The notes beneath the pieces were generated by a model that searched no databases, was not told where the DNA came from, and worked only from the letters and a program-made list of their open reading frames with translations. From the NCBI GenBank assembly GCA_035763085.1, contig DASUBV010000156.1:1-6509 (forward strand): a stretch of DNA of 6,509 nt. Direction: 5' to 3'. Shown in pieces: positions 1-6,447 of the stretch. Numbering within the stretch: position 1 is the first letter of the stretch; each line of letters begins with the position of its first letter. The position numbers and the translations under genes were made by a program. Source of the DNA: DASUBV01 sp035763085. Its GTDB lineage: Bacteria > Actinomycetota > Actinomycetes > Streptosporangiales > Streptosporangiaceae.

Positions 1-79
1 GTCCGGCGGTTAGGTAATGCCCGGGCGTAGACGGGTGGTTTGAGGTTCTTGGCCGGCTGGGCTGACGGGATGGGAGCCG
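1..79 (+). promoter_or_regulatory. Leader of the LuxR/LAL regulator gene, with RBS
   Basis: This is the non-coding stretch before the regulator gene. GGGAG at 72-76 lies only 3 nt before the ATG, and a second GGGA at 67-70 lies 9 nt before it; either could serve as ribosome binding site. No convincing -35/-10 pair is visible, so the promoter may lie left of the window. Positions 8-24 contain GGTTAGGTAATG followed shortly by GCGTAG, which resembles the inverted stop-codon context of the LuxR tail at 6441-6460. It may be another decayed relic, but the match is short. Confidence 0.45.
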
Positions 80-2764
80 ATGCTGTGCGGGCGGAGCCAG
101 CAGCTGGCGGCGATTGACCGGCTGCTGGAGGGAATGCGGTCGGGCCGGGCCGGCGCGCTGATGCTGCGCGGGGAGGCGGGGATCGGCAAGACTGCGCTGC
201 TGGATGCCGCGGAGCAGAAGTCGGCCGGGGCCAGGGTGCTGCGGGTGACCGGGGTGGAGTCGGAGGCGGAACTGCCGTTCGCGGCGCTGCACCTCCTGCT
301 GCGCCCGGCGCTGGATGAGATCGGGGCGCTGCCCCGGCGGCAGGCTGAGGCGCTGCGCGGCGCGTTCGGGCTGGCCGAGGAAGCGGTCGCGGACCGGTTC
401 ATGGTCGGCCTGGGGGTGCTGAGCCTAATCGCAGAACTGGCCGAGGACCGGCCGGTGCTGGTGCTGGCCGATGACGCGCAGTGGCTGGACCGGGCGTCCG
501 GGGATGCGCTGGTGTTCGCGGCCCGGCGGCTGCATGCGGAGCGGGCCGCGGTCCTGGTCGCGGCGCGGGACGAGCAGCCGGGCGCCAGCCTGCCGGGCCT
601 GCCGGAGCTGCGGGTGGGCGGGCTGGACCGGGCGGCGGCGGAGCAACTGCTGGCCAGGGCGGGGCTGGTGGCCGCGGTCCGCGATCAGCTGATCGCCGAG
701 GCAGGCGGGAACCCGCTGGCGCTGATCGAGCTGTCCCGCGGGCTGTCCGGACCGCAGCGGGCCGGCTCTGTGACGCCGCTGGCGCTGCCGACCGCATCCC
801 CGGCCGGGCGGGTGCAGCAGGCGTTCGCGGACCGGATCGGCGGGCTGCCGCAGGAGTGCCGGCGGGCCGTGCTGGTCGCGGCGCTAGGCGGGATGGAGGA
901 CCTGTCCGAGGTCAGCCGGGCGGTCGCCGCCGGGGGCGGGTCGCTGACCGACCTAGCCGCAGCTGAGCGGTCCGGGCTGGTGCGGCTGACCCCGGCCGGG
1001 GTCAGTTTCACCCACCCGCTGGCTCGGGCGGCGGTGCTGGCCGGCTCCGATATCGCCGAGCGGGCGGCCGGGCACCGGGCGCTGGCCGCGGTGCTGGACG
1101 GTGACCGGCGGGCCTGGCACCTGGCCGCCCTGGCGGACGGCCCGGACGAGCGGGTCGCCGCCGAGCTGGATGCCGCCGCCCAGCGGGCGGGCCGCCGAGG
1201 CAGCCGCGCCGCCGCCTCCGCTGCCTACGAACGGGCCGCCGCGCTGTCGGCCGACCCGCCGACCAGGGGGCGCCGGCTGGCGCTGGCCGCCGATGCGGCG
1301 ATCGACGCCGGGCAGCTTCCCCGGGCCGCGGGCCTGGCCCGGCAGGCCGGGCAGCTGGTGGACGATCCGCCGGCCACCGCCACGCTGGCCAGGGTACGGG
1401 CACAGCTGGAGTTCGAGGCCGGCAGGCCCGCCGACGCGGCAGGCATCCTGCTGGATTGGGCCGCGATGCTCGGCCCGGCGGACCCGGGCACCGCGCAGGC
1501 GGTGGTGGCCGGGGCCGTTCATGCACTGTGGCTCAACGCCGGGCCGGCGCACCCGGAGCTTGAACGCCGGGCTGCGGCCATGACGCCGCCCGTGGGAACG
1601 AGGCTCGTGGAGTTCCTGCAGGCGGTGCGGCGGTTGCAAGATGGCGATATCCACACGCCCGTCACCGTTCCGGCCACACTGGATCATCGCTCGCTTCCGT
1701 TCTTCGCCGGGCTCCCCCAGCTGTTCTTCGATTTCGTCCGGGGGGACGTGCCGGCTGTCGGGCGCCGCGCAGCCGACATGGCCGCCGAGTGCCGGGACGC
1801 CGGGATCGCCGGCGTGCTGGCGTACGCGCTGTCCTATCTCGCCGACGCGCAGGGCCTGCGCGGCGAGTTCCTGGACGCGATGGCGACCGCCGAGGAAGGC
1901 CTGCGCATCGCCGCCGACACCGGGCAGGTCGCGGTGACTGGTGCGCTCGCCGCCAGGGCGGCATCTTTGGCGGCGGTCACCGGTGACGAGGAGGCGTGCC
2001 GGGCCCGCGCGGCCCAGTGCTGCGACCTGTCGGCCAGTGCGCCGATCCCGGCGCTGGCGGGAGCAGACTGCGCGCTCGCCCTGCTTGACCTGGGGTACGC
2101 CAGGTACCAGGCCACCCTGGACCGGATGCGGGCGGCAACGACCGGGCCAACCCGGCACTCCCCCCTCCTTCTGTACGCCTATCCGGATCATGTCGAGGCG
2201 GCGGTCCGGGTCGGCCGGCCGGATCTCGCGGCTGACCCGCTGGCCACGTTCTCCGCCTGGGCTGGCGCGACGGGCCAGCGGTGGGCCGCCGCGGTGGCCG
2301 CGCGGTGCGCCGCGCTGACCTCCGACGACAGCGAGGCCGAGCCTCTCTACCGGAATGCGGTCGCCGCCCACGAAGGGGACGGCCGCCCGTTTGAGCAGGC
2401 GCGCACCTGGCTGCTGTACGGCGAGTGGCTGCGCCGCGGCCAGCGCCGCGCTGATGCCCGCGAGCACCTGCTCGCCGCCGCGGCCGCCTTCGCGCAGATG
2501 GGCGCCCGGCCCTGGCAGGACCGCGCCGAGGCCGAGCTGCGCGCCGCCGGCGGCGGGGCGACGGCCGTGACGGCGGATGATCCGCTGGCCCGGCTCACCC
2601 CGCAGGAGCTGCAGGTCGTCCGGCTGGCCGCCGCCGGGGGGTCCAACAAGCAGATCGGCGCCCAGCTGTTCCTGTCCCCGCGCACCGTGGGCTATCACCT
2701 GTACAAGGCGTTCCCCAAGCTCGGCGTAACGACCCGCGAAGAGCTGGCCCGATACGCGCCATGA
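80..2764 (+). CDS. LAL-type LuxR family transcriptional regulator with AAA+ NTPase domain
   Basis: This 894-residue protein has the layout of large ATP-binding LuxR (MalT/LAL-like) regulators, cytoplasmic proteins that bind a ligand and ATP and then activate target promoters. Seen: it opens with LCGRSQQLAAIDRLL, the usual first motif of the family, which supports the ATG at 80. Walker A GEAGIGKT is at 31-38, Walker B VLVLADDAQW at 127-136 (D132, D133), a VLVAARDE sensor-like strand at 159-166 and GGNPLALIEL at 210-219. Residues about 350-830 are alanine-rich helices resembling degenerate TPRs, ending in a family-typical segment (WLLYGEWLRRG..., about 777-830). The C-terminal LuxR HTH is at about 838-885, with SNKQI and the recognition segment SPRTVGYHLYKAF, then KLGV, and the protein ends at RYAP. 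Length fits the family. All key NTPase motifs are intact. It converges on the hydrolase, and the nested hairpin at 2881-2939 is its probable terminator. The ligand and target promoters are unknown; the neighbouring hydrolase and transporter genes are plausible targets by proximity only. Confidence 0.95.
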   Translation: MLCGRSQQLAAIDRLLEGMRSGRAGALMLRGEAGIGKTALLDAAEQKSAGARVLRVTGVESEAELPFAALHLLLRPALDEIGALPRRQAEALRGAFGLAEEAVADRFMVGLGVLSLIAELAEDRPVLVLADDAQWLDRASGDALVFAARRLHAERAAVLVAARDEQPGASLPGLPELRVGGLDRAAAEQLLARAGLVAAVRDQLIAEAGGNPLALIELSRGLSGPQRAGSVTPLALPTASPAGRVQQAFADRIGGLPQECRRAVLVAALGGMEDLSEVSRAVAAGGGSLTDLAAAERSGLVRLTPAGVSFTHPLARAAVLAGSDIAERAAGHRALAAVLDGDRRAWHLAALADGPDERVAAELDAAAQRAGRRGSRAAASAAYERAAALSADPPTRGRRLALAADAAIDAGQLPRAAGLARQAGQLVDDPPATATLARVRAQLEFEAGRPADAAGILLDWAAMLGPADPGTAQAVVAGAVHALWLNAGPAHPELERRAAAMTPPVGTRLVEFLQAVRRLQDGDIHTPVTVPATLDHRSLPFFAGLPQLFFDFVRGDVPAVGRRAADMAAECRDAGIAGVLAYALSYLADAQGLRGEFLDAMATAEEGLRIAADTGQVAVTGALAARAASLAAVTGDEEACRARAAQCCDLSASAPIPALAGADCALALLDLGYARYQATLDRMRAATTGPTRHSPLLLYAYPDHVEAAVRVGRPDLAADPLATFSAWAGATGQRWAAAVAARCAALTSDDSEAEPLYRNAVAAHEGDGRPFEQARTWLLYGEWLRRGQRRADAREHLLAAAAAFAQMGARPWQDRAEAELRAAGGGATAVTADDPLARLTPQELQVVRLAAAGGSNKQIGAQLFLSPRTVGYHLYKAFPKLGVTTREELARYAP

Positions 2765-2795
2765 CCTACCCGCCCCGCCCAGGCGACCGGGCAAG
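2723..2795 (+). repeat. LuxR gene 3' end shared in inverted orientation with 6418-6489
   Basis: The last codons of the regulator and about 30 bp beyond its stop match the reverse complement of 6418-6489. The exact core is 16 bp (TACGCGCCATGACCTA, 2753-2768 against 6444-6459). Around it the codons for REE-ARYAP align with only synonymous or single-base changes. After the stop, CCGCCCCG and CCGGGCAAG are shared with small gaps. Similarity continuing into non-coding DNA indicates common descent by duplication and not just protein-level constraint. Together the copies form a long-range inverted pair around the hydrolase and transporter genes. Confidence 0.75.
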
Positions 2796-2880
2796 GTCCG
2801 GTGACCGGCGGACTGACCGGCATCGCGAGCTGGCTCGGCACGTTCTGCAGGGCAGCGACTCCGCCAGGCACCGCCGGGTC

Positions 2881-2943
2881 GGCGAGACCGGCAGAGTAAG
2901 GCCAGGCCGCCCTGGCGCTGGGTCTCGTCCTTTCCCGGGCACC
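2881..2943 (+). terminator. Nested hairpin between convergent genes, probable bidirectional terminator
   Basis: An outer stem pairs GGCGAGACC (2881-2889) with GGTCTCGTC (2931-2939), 9 bp with one G-U pair. An inner stem pairs GCCAGG (2901-2906) with CCTGGC (2911-2916) around a 4-nt loop. On the plus strand it is followed by CTTT (2940-2943), a minimal T run. It sits 117 bp after the regulator stop and 13 bp after the hydrolase stop on the other strand, as expected for a terminator shared by converging transcripts. The T tract is short, which is common in GC-rich actinomycetes. On the minus strand there is no T run. Confidence 0.6.
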
Positions 2944-2951
2944 GCAGGTTC

Positions 2952-3833
2952 TCAGGGATGCCCGGCCGCCGCAGCGACGAAGTCCAGAAGCAGCTTGCCG
3001 GTGGTCTGGGGGTCCTCCATCATCGGGGTGTGTCCGACGCCTGGCAGCAACTCGACGCGGGCGCCGGGCACGGCGTGGTAGGCGGCGGCCGCCGAGGAGG
3101 AGTGCCACCGCCGGTCGTCGGCGCCGAAGATGACCAGCACCGGCAGGCCCAGCCCGGCGAGCCGGTCGGGGAGGCTGCGCTGCCGCAGGTAGTCATCTCC
3201 GGCGCGGCTTGTCCCGGCCAGGGCGCGGTGGGTCATCCCCATGGTGGCCTCAATGAGGGGGCCGGGGACCTCGACCGGGCGGGTGAAGGCGCTGCGCATG
3301 GCGGTGCGGATGGTGTCCTCGGTCCGCAGGCCCCACAGCAGCCGCCCCGGCACCCGGGCCAGCAGGAGCCGGCCGAGCAGGCCCTGGCCGACGACGGCGT
3401 CCAGGCTGGGGCCGATGTCGATGAGCGCCACTGCCGTCACCTTGCCGGGCCTCTGCTCGGCCAGGGCCGTGGCCACGATGCCGCCGGTGGAATGGCCGAT
3501 CACTGTCACCGGGCCCGCGCTGAGGCAGTCGAGCACCGCGCCGACCCGGCGGGCCTGGGCAGGGATGTCGTACCCGCCGGCAGGGCTGGAAGACTTGCCG
3601 TGGCCGGCCAGGTCGACGCGGATGACCCGGCAGGCGCCTGCCAGCGGCGCGACAACCGGGTCCCACCAGGCCGTCGAGGCCCCGGTGCCGTGGATCAGCA
3701 GCACGCCGCGGGCGCCCGGCGTGCCGTCCTGCACGACGTGGATGTCACCGTCAAGATCGTCAAGCCGCACGAACCCGTCGTGTGCGTACGGGTCGCCGGA
3801 CATGTGCTCTGCCATTGCGCTGTCCCCTGTCAT
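2952..3833 (-). CDS. Alpha/beta fold hydrolase
   Basis: This is a 293-residue soluble alpha/beta-hydrolase, typical in length for the family. Seen, in order: strand and oxyanion turn VLLIHGTG (44-51), DLAGHGKS (74-81), nucleophile elbow GHSTGG (113-118) with Ser115, a helical cap region (about 143-220), strand PVLVIFGADD with the acid at Asp240 (or Asp239), and GVGHTPMMEDP with catalytic His268. The Ser-Asp-His triad is therefore complete. There is no signal peptide or membrane segment, so it should be cytoplasmic. The substrate cannot be deduced; relatives include esterases, lactonases, haloperoxidase-like enzymes and C-C hydrolases. The start is uncertain. The ATG at 3833 has only a weak GGCGAG before it, while the ATG at 3815 (MAEHMSGDPYAH) has GGGGA 7 nt upstream and would give 287 residues. 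The core fold is unaffected. It converges with the LuxR regulator and lies downstream of the transporter on the same strand, with a 191-bp gap containing a hairpin, so co-transcription is not assured. Confidence 0.93.
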   Translation of the reverse strand: MTGDSAMAEHMSGDPYAHDGFVRLDDLDGDIHVVQDGTPGARGVLLIHGTGASTAWWDPVVAPLAGACRVIRVDLAGHGKSSSPAGGYDIPAQARRVGAVLDCLSAGPVTVIGHSTGGIVATALAEQRPGKVTAVALIDIGPSLDAVVGQGLLGRLLLARVPGRLLWGLRTEDTIRTAMRSAFTRPVEVPGPLIEATMGMTHRALAGTSRAGDDYLRQRSLPDRLAGLGLPVLVIFGADDRRWHSSSAAAAYHAVPGARVELLPGVGHTPMMEDPQTTGKLLLDFVAAAAGHP

Positions 3834-3861
3834 CTCGCCGGATGTCTGATGGCCGTCTTGT

Positions 3862-3890
3862 TAGCTATTCGGATGAAATATTTCGGTCCA
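3862..3890 (-). promoter_or_regulatory. Tentative promoter and AT-rich palindrome upstream of the hydrolase gene
   Basis: This AT-rich island is in strong contrast to the surrounding DNA. Read on the minus strand, TGGACC (3890-3885) and TAGCTA (3867-3862) are 17 nt apart, a possible but weak -35/-10 pair, with the -10 element 28 nt before the ATG at 3833. Between them lies the perfect 10-bp palindrome GAAATATTTC (3875-3884), placed where a repressor or activator dimer could bind. TAGCTA is itself a palindrome. The boxes match consensus poorly, so the assignment rests mainly on position and base composition. Confidence 0.35.
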
Positions 3891-3891
3891 G

Positions 3892-3929
3892 CTCGCGGCT
3901 GGTGACGCATGCTGGTCCGGTTGCCGCGG
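3892..3929 (-). repeat. Direct repeat copy 1, relic of a LuxR regulator 3' end
   Basis: It matches 6472-6509 at 35 of 38 positions; the 20 bp at 3910-3929 are identical to 6490-6509. Read on the minus strand in the phase of a LuxR tail it gives AATGPACVTSREL, continuing DRNISSE to a stop at 3865. VTSREL is the motif that normally follows KLG in LuxR HTH proteins (the intact regulator here has VTTREEL). One Glu codon is missing, and the ARYAP end has been lost into the AT-rich island. It lies between the transporter and the hydrolase, just beyond the tentative hydrolase promoter. It is most likely a decayed gene fragment. Confidence 0.7.
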
Positions 3930-3966
3930 GCTGAGTTCGTGCTGAGCGGGGCGCCGTGTGTCGCGC

Positions 3967-4007
3967 CACGGCGGTGCTTGCGGGGCTGACCCGGGCGCAC
4001 CGCCGTG
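3967..4007 (-). terminator. Hairpin downstream of the MMPL transporter gene
   Basis: A perfect 11-bp inverted repeat, CACGGCGGTGC (3967-3977) and GCACCGCCGTG (3997-4007), encloses 19 nt in which a further 4-bp stem (CGGG/CCCG) can form. It begins 17 nt past the transporter stop on the minus strand. No T run follows, so it would be a U-less terminator of the kind often proposed in actinomycetes, or a 3'-end stabilising structure. It suggests the transporter transcript ends, at least partly, before the hydrolase gene. Confidence 0.6.
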
Positions 4008-4024
4008 ACGCGGCGACTGGGCAG

Positions 4025-6238
4025 TTAGACGCGGGCCGGGTCGGGCACGCGGGCGGGCGGCTCGCCCGCGGGCGGCTCATTCCCGGGCGGCTCGATGGCC
4101 AGGTGCGGCAGGCGGCGGTCCAGCCAGCGGGGCAGCCACCAGTTGGCCCGGCCGCACAGGTACATCACGGCCGGGACGAGCACCGTCCGCAGGACGAAGG
4201 CGTCCAGCGCCACGGCGGCGGCCAGGCCGATGCCGAACTCGGCCACGCTGCGCTGGCCCATGAACACGAACGCGATGAACACGGCGATCATGATCGTCGC
4301 CGCGGCGGTGATCACCCGCGCCGTCTCCGTCTGGCCCACGAGCACCGACCGGGCGTTGTCACGGGTGCGCGACCATTCCTCGGCCATCCTGCTGACGAGG
4401 AAGACCTGGTAGTCCATGGACAGGCCGAACAGGACCGCCAGCACCATCTCGGGCATGTAGGCCTCGATCGGACCCGCCCTGCCCAGGCCGAACGCGCTGG
4501 TTCCCCAGCCCCACTCGAAGAAGGCGGTGAGTACGCCGAACGAGGCCGCAGCCGCCAGCAGGTTCAGCACCGCGGTGGCCGCGGGTATGAGCAGGCTGCG
4601 GAAGGCGAGCACGAGCAGCAGGAACCCGAAGCCCACGACCGTGGCGAGGAGCCAGGGCAGCTTGGCGCTGGTCACCGCTGCGAGGTCGTTGAAGGTGGCC
4701 GTCAGGCCGCCTACATAGACCCGGAGCGTGGTCCCGTGCGTGTAGCGCGGTATGACCGTGTTCCGCAACTGGGTGATCAGGGTGGAGGTGGCCTGGGCCT
4801 CGGGCGCTGTGGTGGGGATGACCTGGGCCACCTCGACCGCCGACCCGGCACCCGGCCTGGCCTGCGCAGGCCCGGCCTCCACGGCGGCCACCCCCGGCAC
4901 CTGGGTGAGCGCGCGGTCGAGCCGGTCAAGCGCGGCGCGGTCGCCCGCTGACCCGGTCTGGGCGACCACTAGCAGCGAGCCGTTGGCGCCCGGCCCGAAC
5001 CCCTCGGCGACCATCTCGTAAGCCTTGTACGTGTGGCTTGACGCGGGGTCGTTGGAGAAGTCAGAGGCCCCCAGCCGCAGGTGCAGCACGGGAAGGGACA
5101 CCACGACCATCACCGCGACCGCCACGGCGGCGAGTACGACCGGGAACCGTGCCACGGTGCGTGACCAGCGCGCCCACATGCCGCTCCCGCTCAGAACGTG
5201 GCCCGGCCCGCCGGCCTGCAGCCTGCGGCGTTGCCTGCGGCTCAGCACGCGGGGGCCGAGTACGCCGAACAGCGCGGGCAGCAGCGTGACGGCCGCGAGC
5301 ACGGTGCACACCACGGTAATCGCCGCCGGGACGGCCAGCCCGTCGATGAAACCCACGCCGATGCTGAGCAGGCCGAGCAGGGCGATGCACACCGTGCCGC
5401 CGGCGAACAGAACCGCGCGGCCCGATGTGCTGAGCGCCTGCACGGCCGACCGCTGCGGGTCCAGCCCTGACTGCAGGCCGCGGCGGTACCTGGTCACGAT
5501 GAACAGGGCGTAATCGACCCCGACGCCAAGGCCGATGAGCGCGCCGAGGATTGGCGCGATGCCGTTCACCGACATCAGGTGGCTGAGCGGCGCCATGAGC
5601 ATCAGGCCGCTGCCCACCCCGGCCACTGCGGTCACGATCGGCAGCGCCGTCGCGAACAGCGACCCGAACGCAATGAGCAAGATGACGGCGGCCGCGCCGA
5701 TCCCGATCGCCGACGCGCTCGACAGCGGCGTCTGCTCGGTGTTCGAGATGGCCTTCCCGCCGAGCTCGACCGCAAGGCCCGGCTCGCGGGCAGCAGTCGC
5801 CACCGCGATCACCCGGTTGATGTCGGCATTATCCAGATTGTCTGCCGCCTGAGTGAAGTTCACCGTGGCGTACGCGGTGCGCCCGTCCCGGCTTACCTGG
5901 ACCTTGCCGCCCGCCAGGTAGGGGCTGGCGACCGAGGCCACCTCGGGCAGATGCGACACCCGCGCGAGCATCGCCGACAGCCGCTGCTCGATGGCGGGAT
6001 CGGTGACGCTGCCATGGCTCACCTGCCAGACGATCTGGTCGGAGTCGCCCGCCTGCGCCGGCGCCGACCTGAGCAGCAGTTGCTGAGCATTGCCAGAGCC
6101 GGTGCCGGGCAGCGTGAACGAGTTGTCATACGACGTCTTCACCGCCTGCGACACCACCGCCAGGCCAATGAGCAGACCGATCCAGGCAGTGATGACGACG
6201 AAGCGGTGCTGATAGCACCAGCGTGCAAAAGCTGACAT
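4025..6238 (-). CDS. MMPL family (RND superfamily) transporter
   Basis: This 737-residue inner-membrane protein has the two-module MMPL layout. MMPL/RND proteins use the proton gradient to export lipids, lipid-linked products or hydrophobic drugs. Seen: TM1 at about 12-32, a first extracytoplasmic domain at about 33-172, a TM2-6 block at about 176-325, a basic cytoplasmic linker (RRQRRR, 334-339), TM7 at about 363-384, a second extracytoplasmic domain at about 385-525, TM8-12 at about 527-694, then a Pro-rich cytoplasmic tail. The Asp-Tyr pairs typical of the proton-relay helices are both present, in GVGVDYALF (D242, Y243) and GLSMDYQVF (D609, Y610), so the pump should be functional. Length is in the usual range; it lacks the long C-terminal domain of mycobacterial MmpL3. 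The ATG at 6238 has GGAGG only 3 nt upstream and AAGGA 10 nt upstream; no better start is visible. The cargo is unknown. The gene is bracketed by the direct repeats at 3892-3929 and 6472-6509. Confidence 0.95.
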   Translation of the reverse strand: MSAFARWCYQHRFVVITAWIGLLIGLAVVSQAVKTSYDNSFTLPGTGSGNAQQLLLRSAPAQAGDSDQIVWQVSHGSVTDPAIEQRLSAMLARVSHLPEVASVASPYLAGGKVQVSRDGRTAYATVNFTQAADNLDNADINRVIAVATAAREPGLAVELGGKAISNTEQTPLSSASAIGIGAAAVILLIAFGSLFATALPIVTAVAGVGSGLMLMAPLSHLMSVNGIAPILGALIGLGVGVDYALFIVTRYRRGLQSGLDPQRSAVQALSTSGRAVLFAGGTVCIALLGLLSIGVGFIDGLAVPAAITVVCTVLAAVTLLPALFGVLGPRVLSRRQRRRLQAGGPGHVLSGSGMWARWSRTVARFPVVLAAVAVAVMVVVSLPVLHLRLGASDFSNDPASSHTYKAYEMVAEGFGPGANGSLLVVAQTGSAGDRAALDRLDRALTQVPGVAAVEAGPAQARPGAGSAVEVAQVIPTTAPEAQATSTLITQLRNTVIPRYTHGTTLRVYVGGLTATFNDLAAVTSAKLPWLLATVVGFGFLLLVLAFRSLLIPAATAVLNLLAAAASFGVLTAFFEWGWGTSAFGLGRAGPIEAYMPEMVLAVLFGLSMDYQVFLVSRMAEEWSRTRDNARSVLVGQTETARVITAAATIMIAVFIAFVFMGQRSVAEFGIGLAAAVALDAFVLRTVLVPAVMYLCGRANWWLPRWLDRRLPHLAIEPPGNEPPAGEPPARVPDPARV
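4049..4093 (-). repeat. Three 15-bp tandem repeats encoding EPPxx in the transporter tail
   Basis: Residues 716-730 read EPPGN-EPPAG-EPPAR, three 5-residue units encoded by three 15-bp units that each begin with the same GAGCCGCCC. They lie in the predicted cytoplasmic C-terminal tail after the last membrane helix, followed by the end VPDPARV. Near-identical DNA units suggest recent expansion by slippage, and copy number may vary between strains. A functional role (a flexible spacer or interaction arm) is only inference. Confidence 0.7.
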
Positions 6239-6333
6239 GATCCTCCAGTCCTTCCGGTTCGGCTCCTCATCGCCTGGGATTCAGCCCGCCCAAGTCGCCG
6301 AGCGTCGGCCAGCGAGTAGCCGGAAACTTCCAT
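6139..6333 (-). other. Candidate leader ORF overlapping the transporter start
   Basis: A 64-codon ORF begins MEVSGYSLADARRLGRAESQ and runs into the transporter gene in another frame, overlapping its first 100 nt. Its start has the best ribosome binding site in the window, AGGAGG (6345-6340) with a 6-nt spacer. Ribosomes leaving or traversing it could affect initiation at the transporter ATG. Against a true protein gene: the codons outside the overlap show mixed third bases, unlike the strongly G/C third positions of the three real genes, and I recognise no family. It could be a short regulatory leader, or a chance ORF behind a purine-rich patch. Confidence 0.25.
6297..6309 (-). promoter_or_regulatory. 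Small hairpin in the transporter leader
   Basis: GCCGA (6297-6301) pairs with TCGGC (6305-6309) around a 3-nt loop, between the candidate leader-ORF start and the transporter start. A 5-bp stem is short for DNA this rich in G and C and may be chance. It is recorded because it lies in the same 5' leader as the sequestered ribosome binding site. Confidence 0.25.
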
Positions 6334-6339
6334 CGCGTT

Positions 6340-6353
6340 CCTCCTGCCGGAGG
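6340..6353 (-). promoter_or_regulatory. Hairpin that can hide the leader-ORF Shine-Dalgarno
   Basis: Read on the minus strand, CCTCC (6353-6349) pairs perfectly with GGAGG (6344-6340) around the 4-nt loop GGCA. The 3' arm is the Shine-Dalgarno sequence of the small ORF starting at 6333. Such an arrangement could make initiation conditional. It is a short stem and no ligand or partner sequence is visible. Confidence 0.35.
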
Positions 6354-6447
6354 CGTCCGGTACTCGCCCGACGGTAGGAATGGGCACCCGCTGGCCGCTT
6401 CTGCCGTAGTGACCTGACTTGCCCGGCGGCCGGGGCGGGTGGTTAGG

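Noticed and set aside
953..2794. 613-codon open frame on the minus strand, antisense to the LuxR regulator
   Set aside because: Its product is Arg/Gly/Pro-rich without any recognisable domain, and it mirrors a gene with intact motifs. Long antisense frames are expected where third positions are nearly all G or C.
2824..2842. CGCGAGCTGGCTCGG, similar to the LuxR-tail relics
   Set aside because: The shared part is about 10 bp of a common GC-rich word and the flanks do not align with the tail sequence, so it is not counted as a fourth relic.
2695..3108. 137-codon minus-strand frame spanning the gap between the convergent genes
   Set aside because: It is Arg-rich with no motif, overlaps both real genes and crosses the terminator hairpin.
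2958..3905. 315-codon plus-strand frame opposite the hydrolase
   Set aside because: It has low-complexity composition and no motifs, and it covers the hydrolase whose catalytic triad is complete.
3865..4080. 71-codon minus-strand ORF starting inside the transporter tail
   Set aside because: Only its last 20 or so residues (the LuxR-tail relic) carry information. The remainder is a frame-shifted reading of the transporter end and the hairpin, so it is not a gene.
3956..4951. 331-codon plus-strand frame opposite the end of the transporter
   Set aside because: It is His/Arg/Gly/Glu-rich, the typical antisense reading of a hydrophobic membrane protein gene, with no domain.
5579..6235. 218-codon plus-strand frame opposite the start of the transporter
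   Set aside because: It is an Arg-rich shadow frame with no recognisable features or convincing ribosome binding site.
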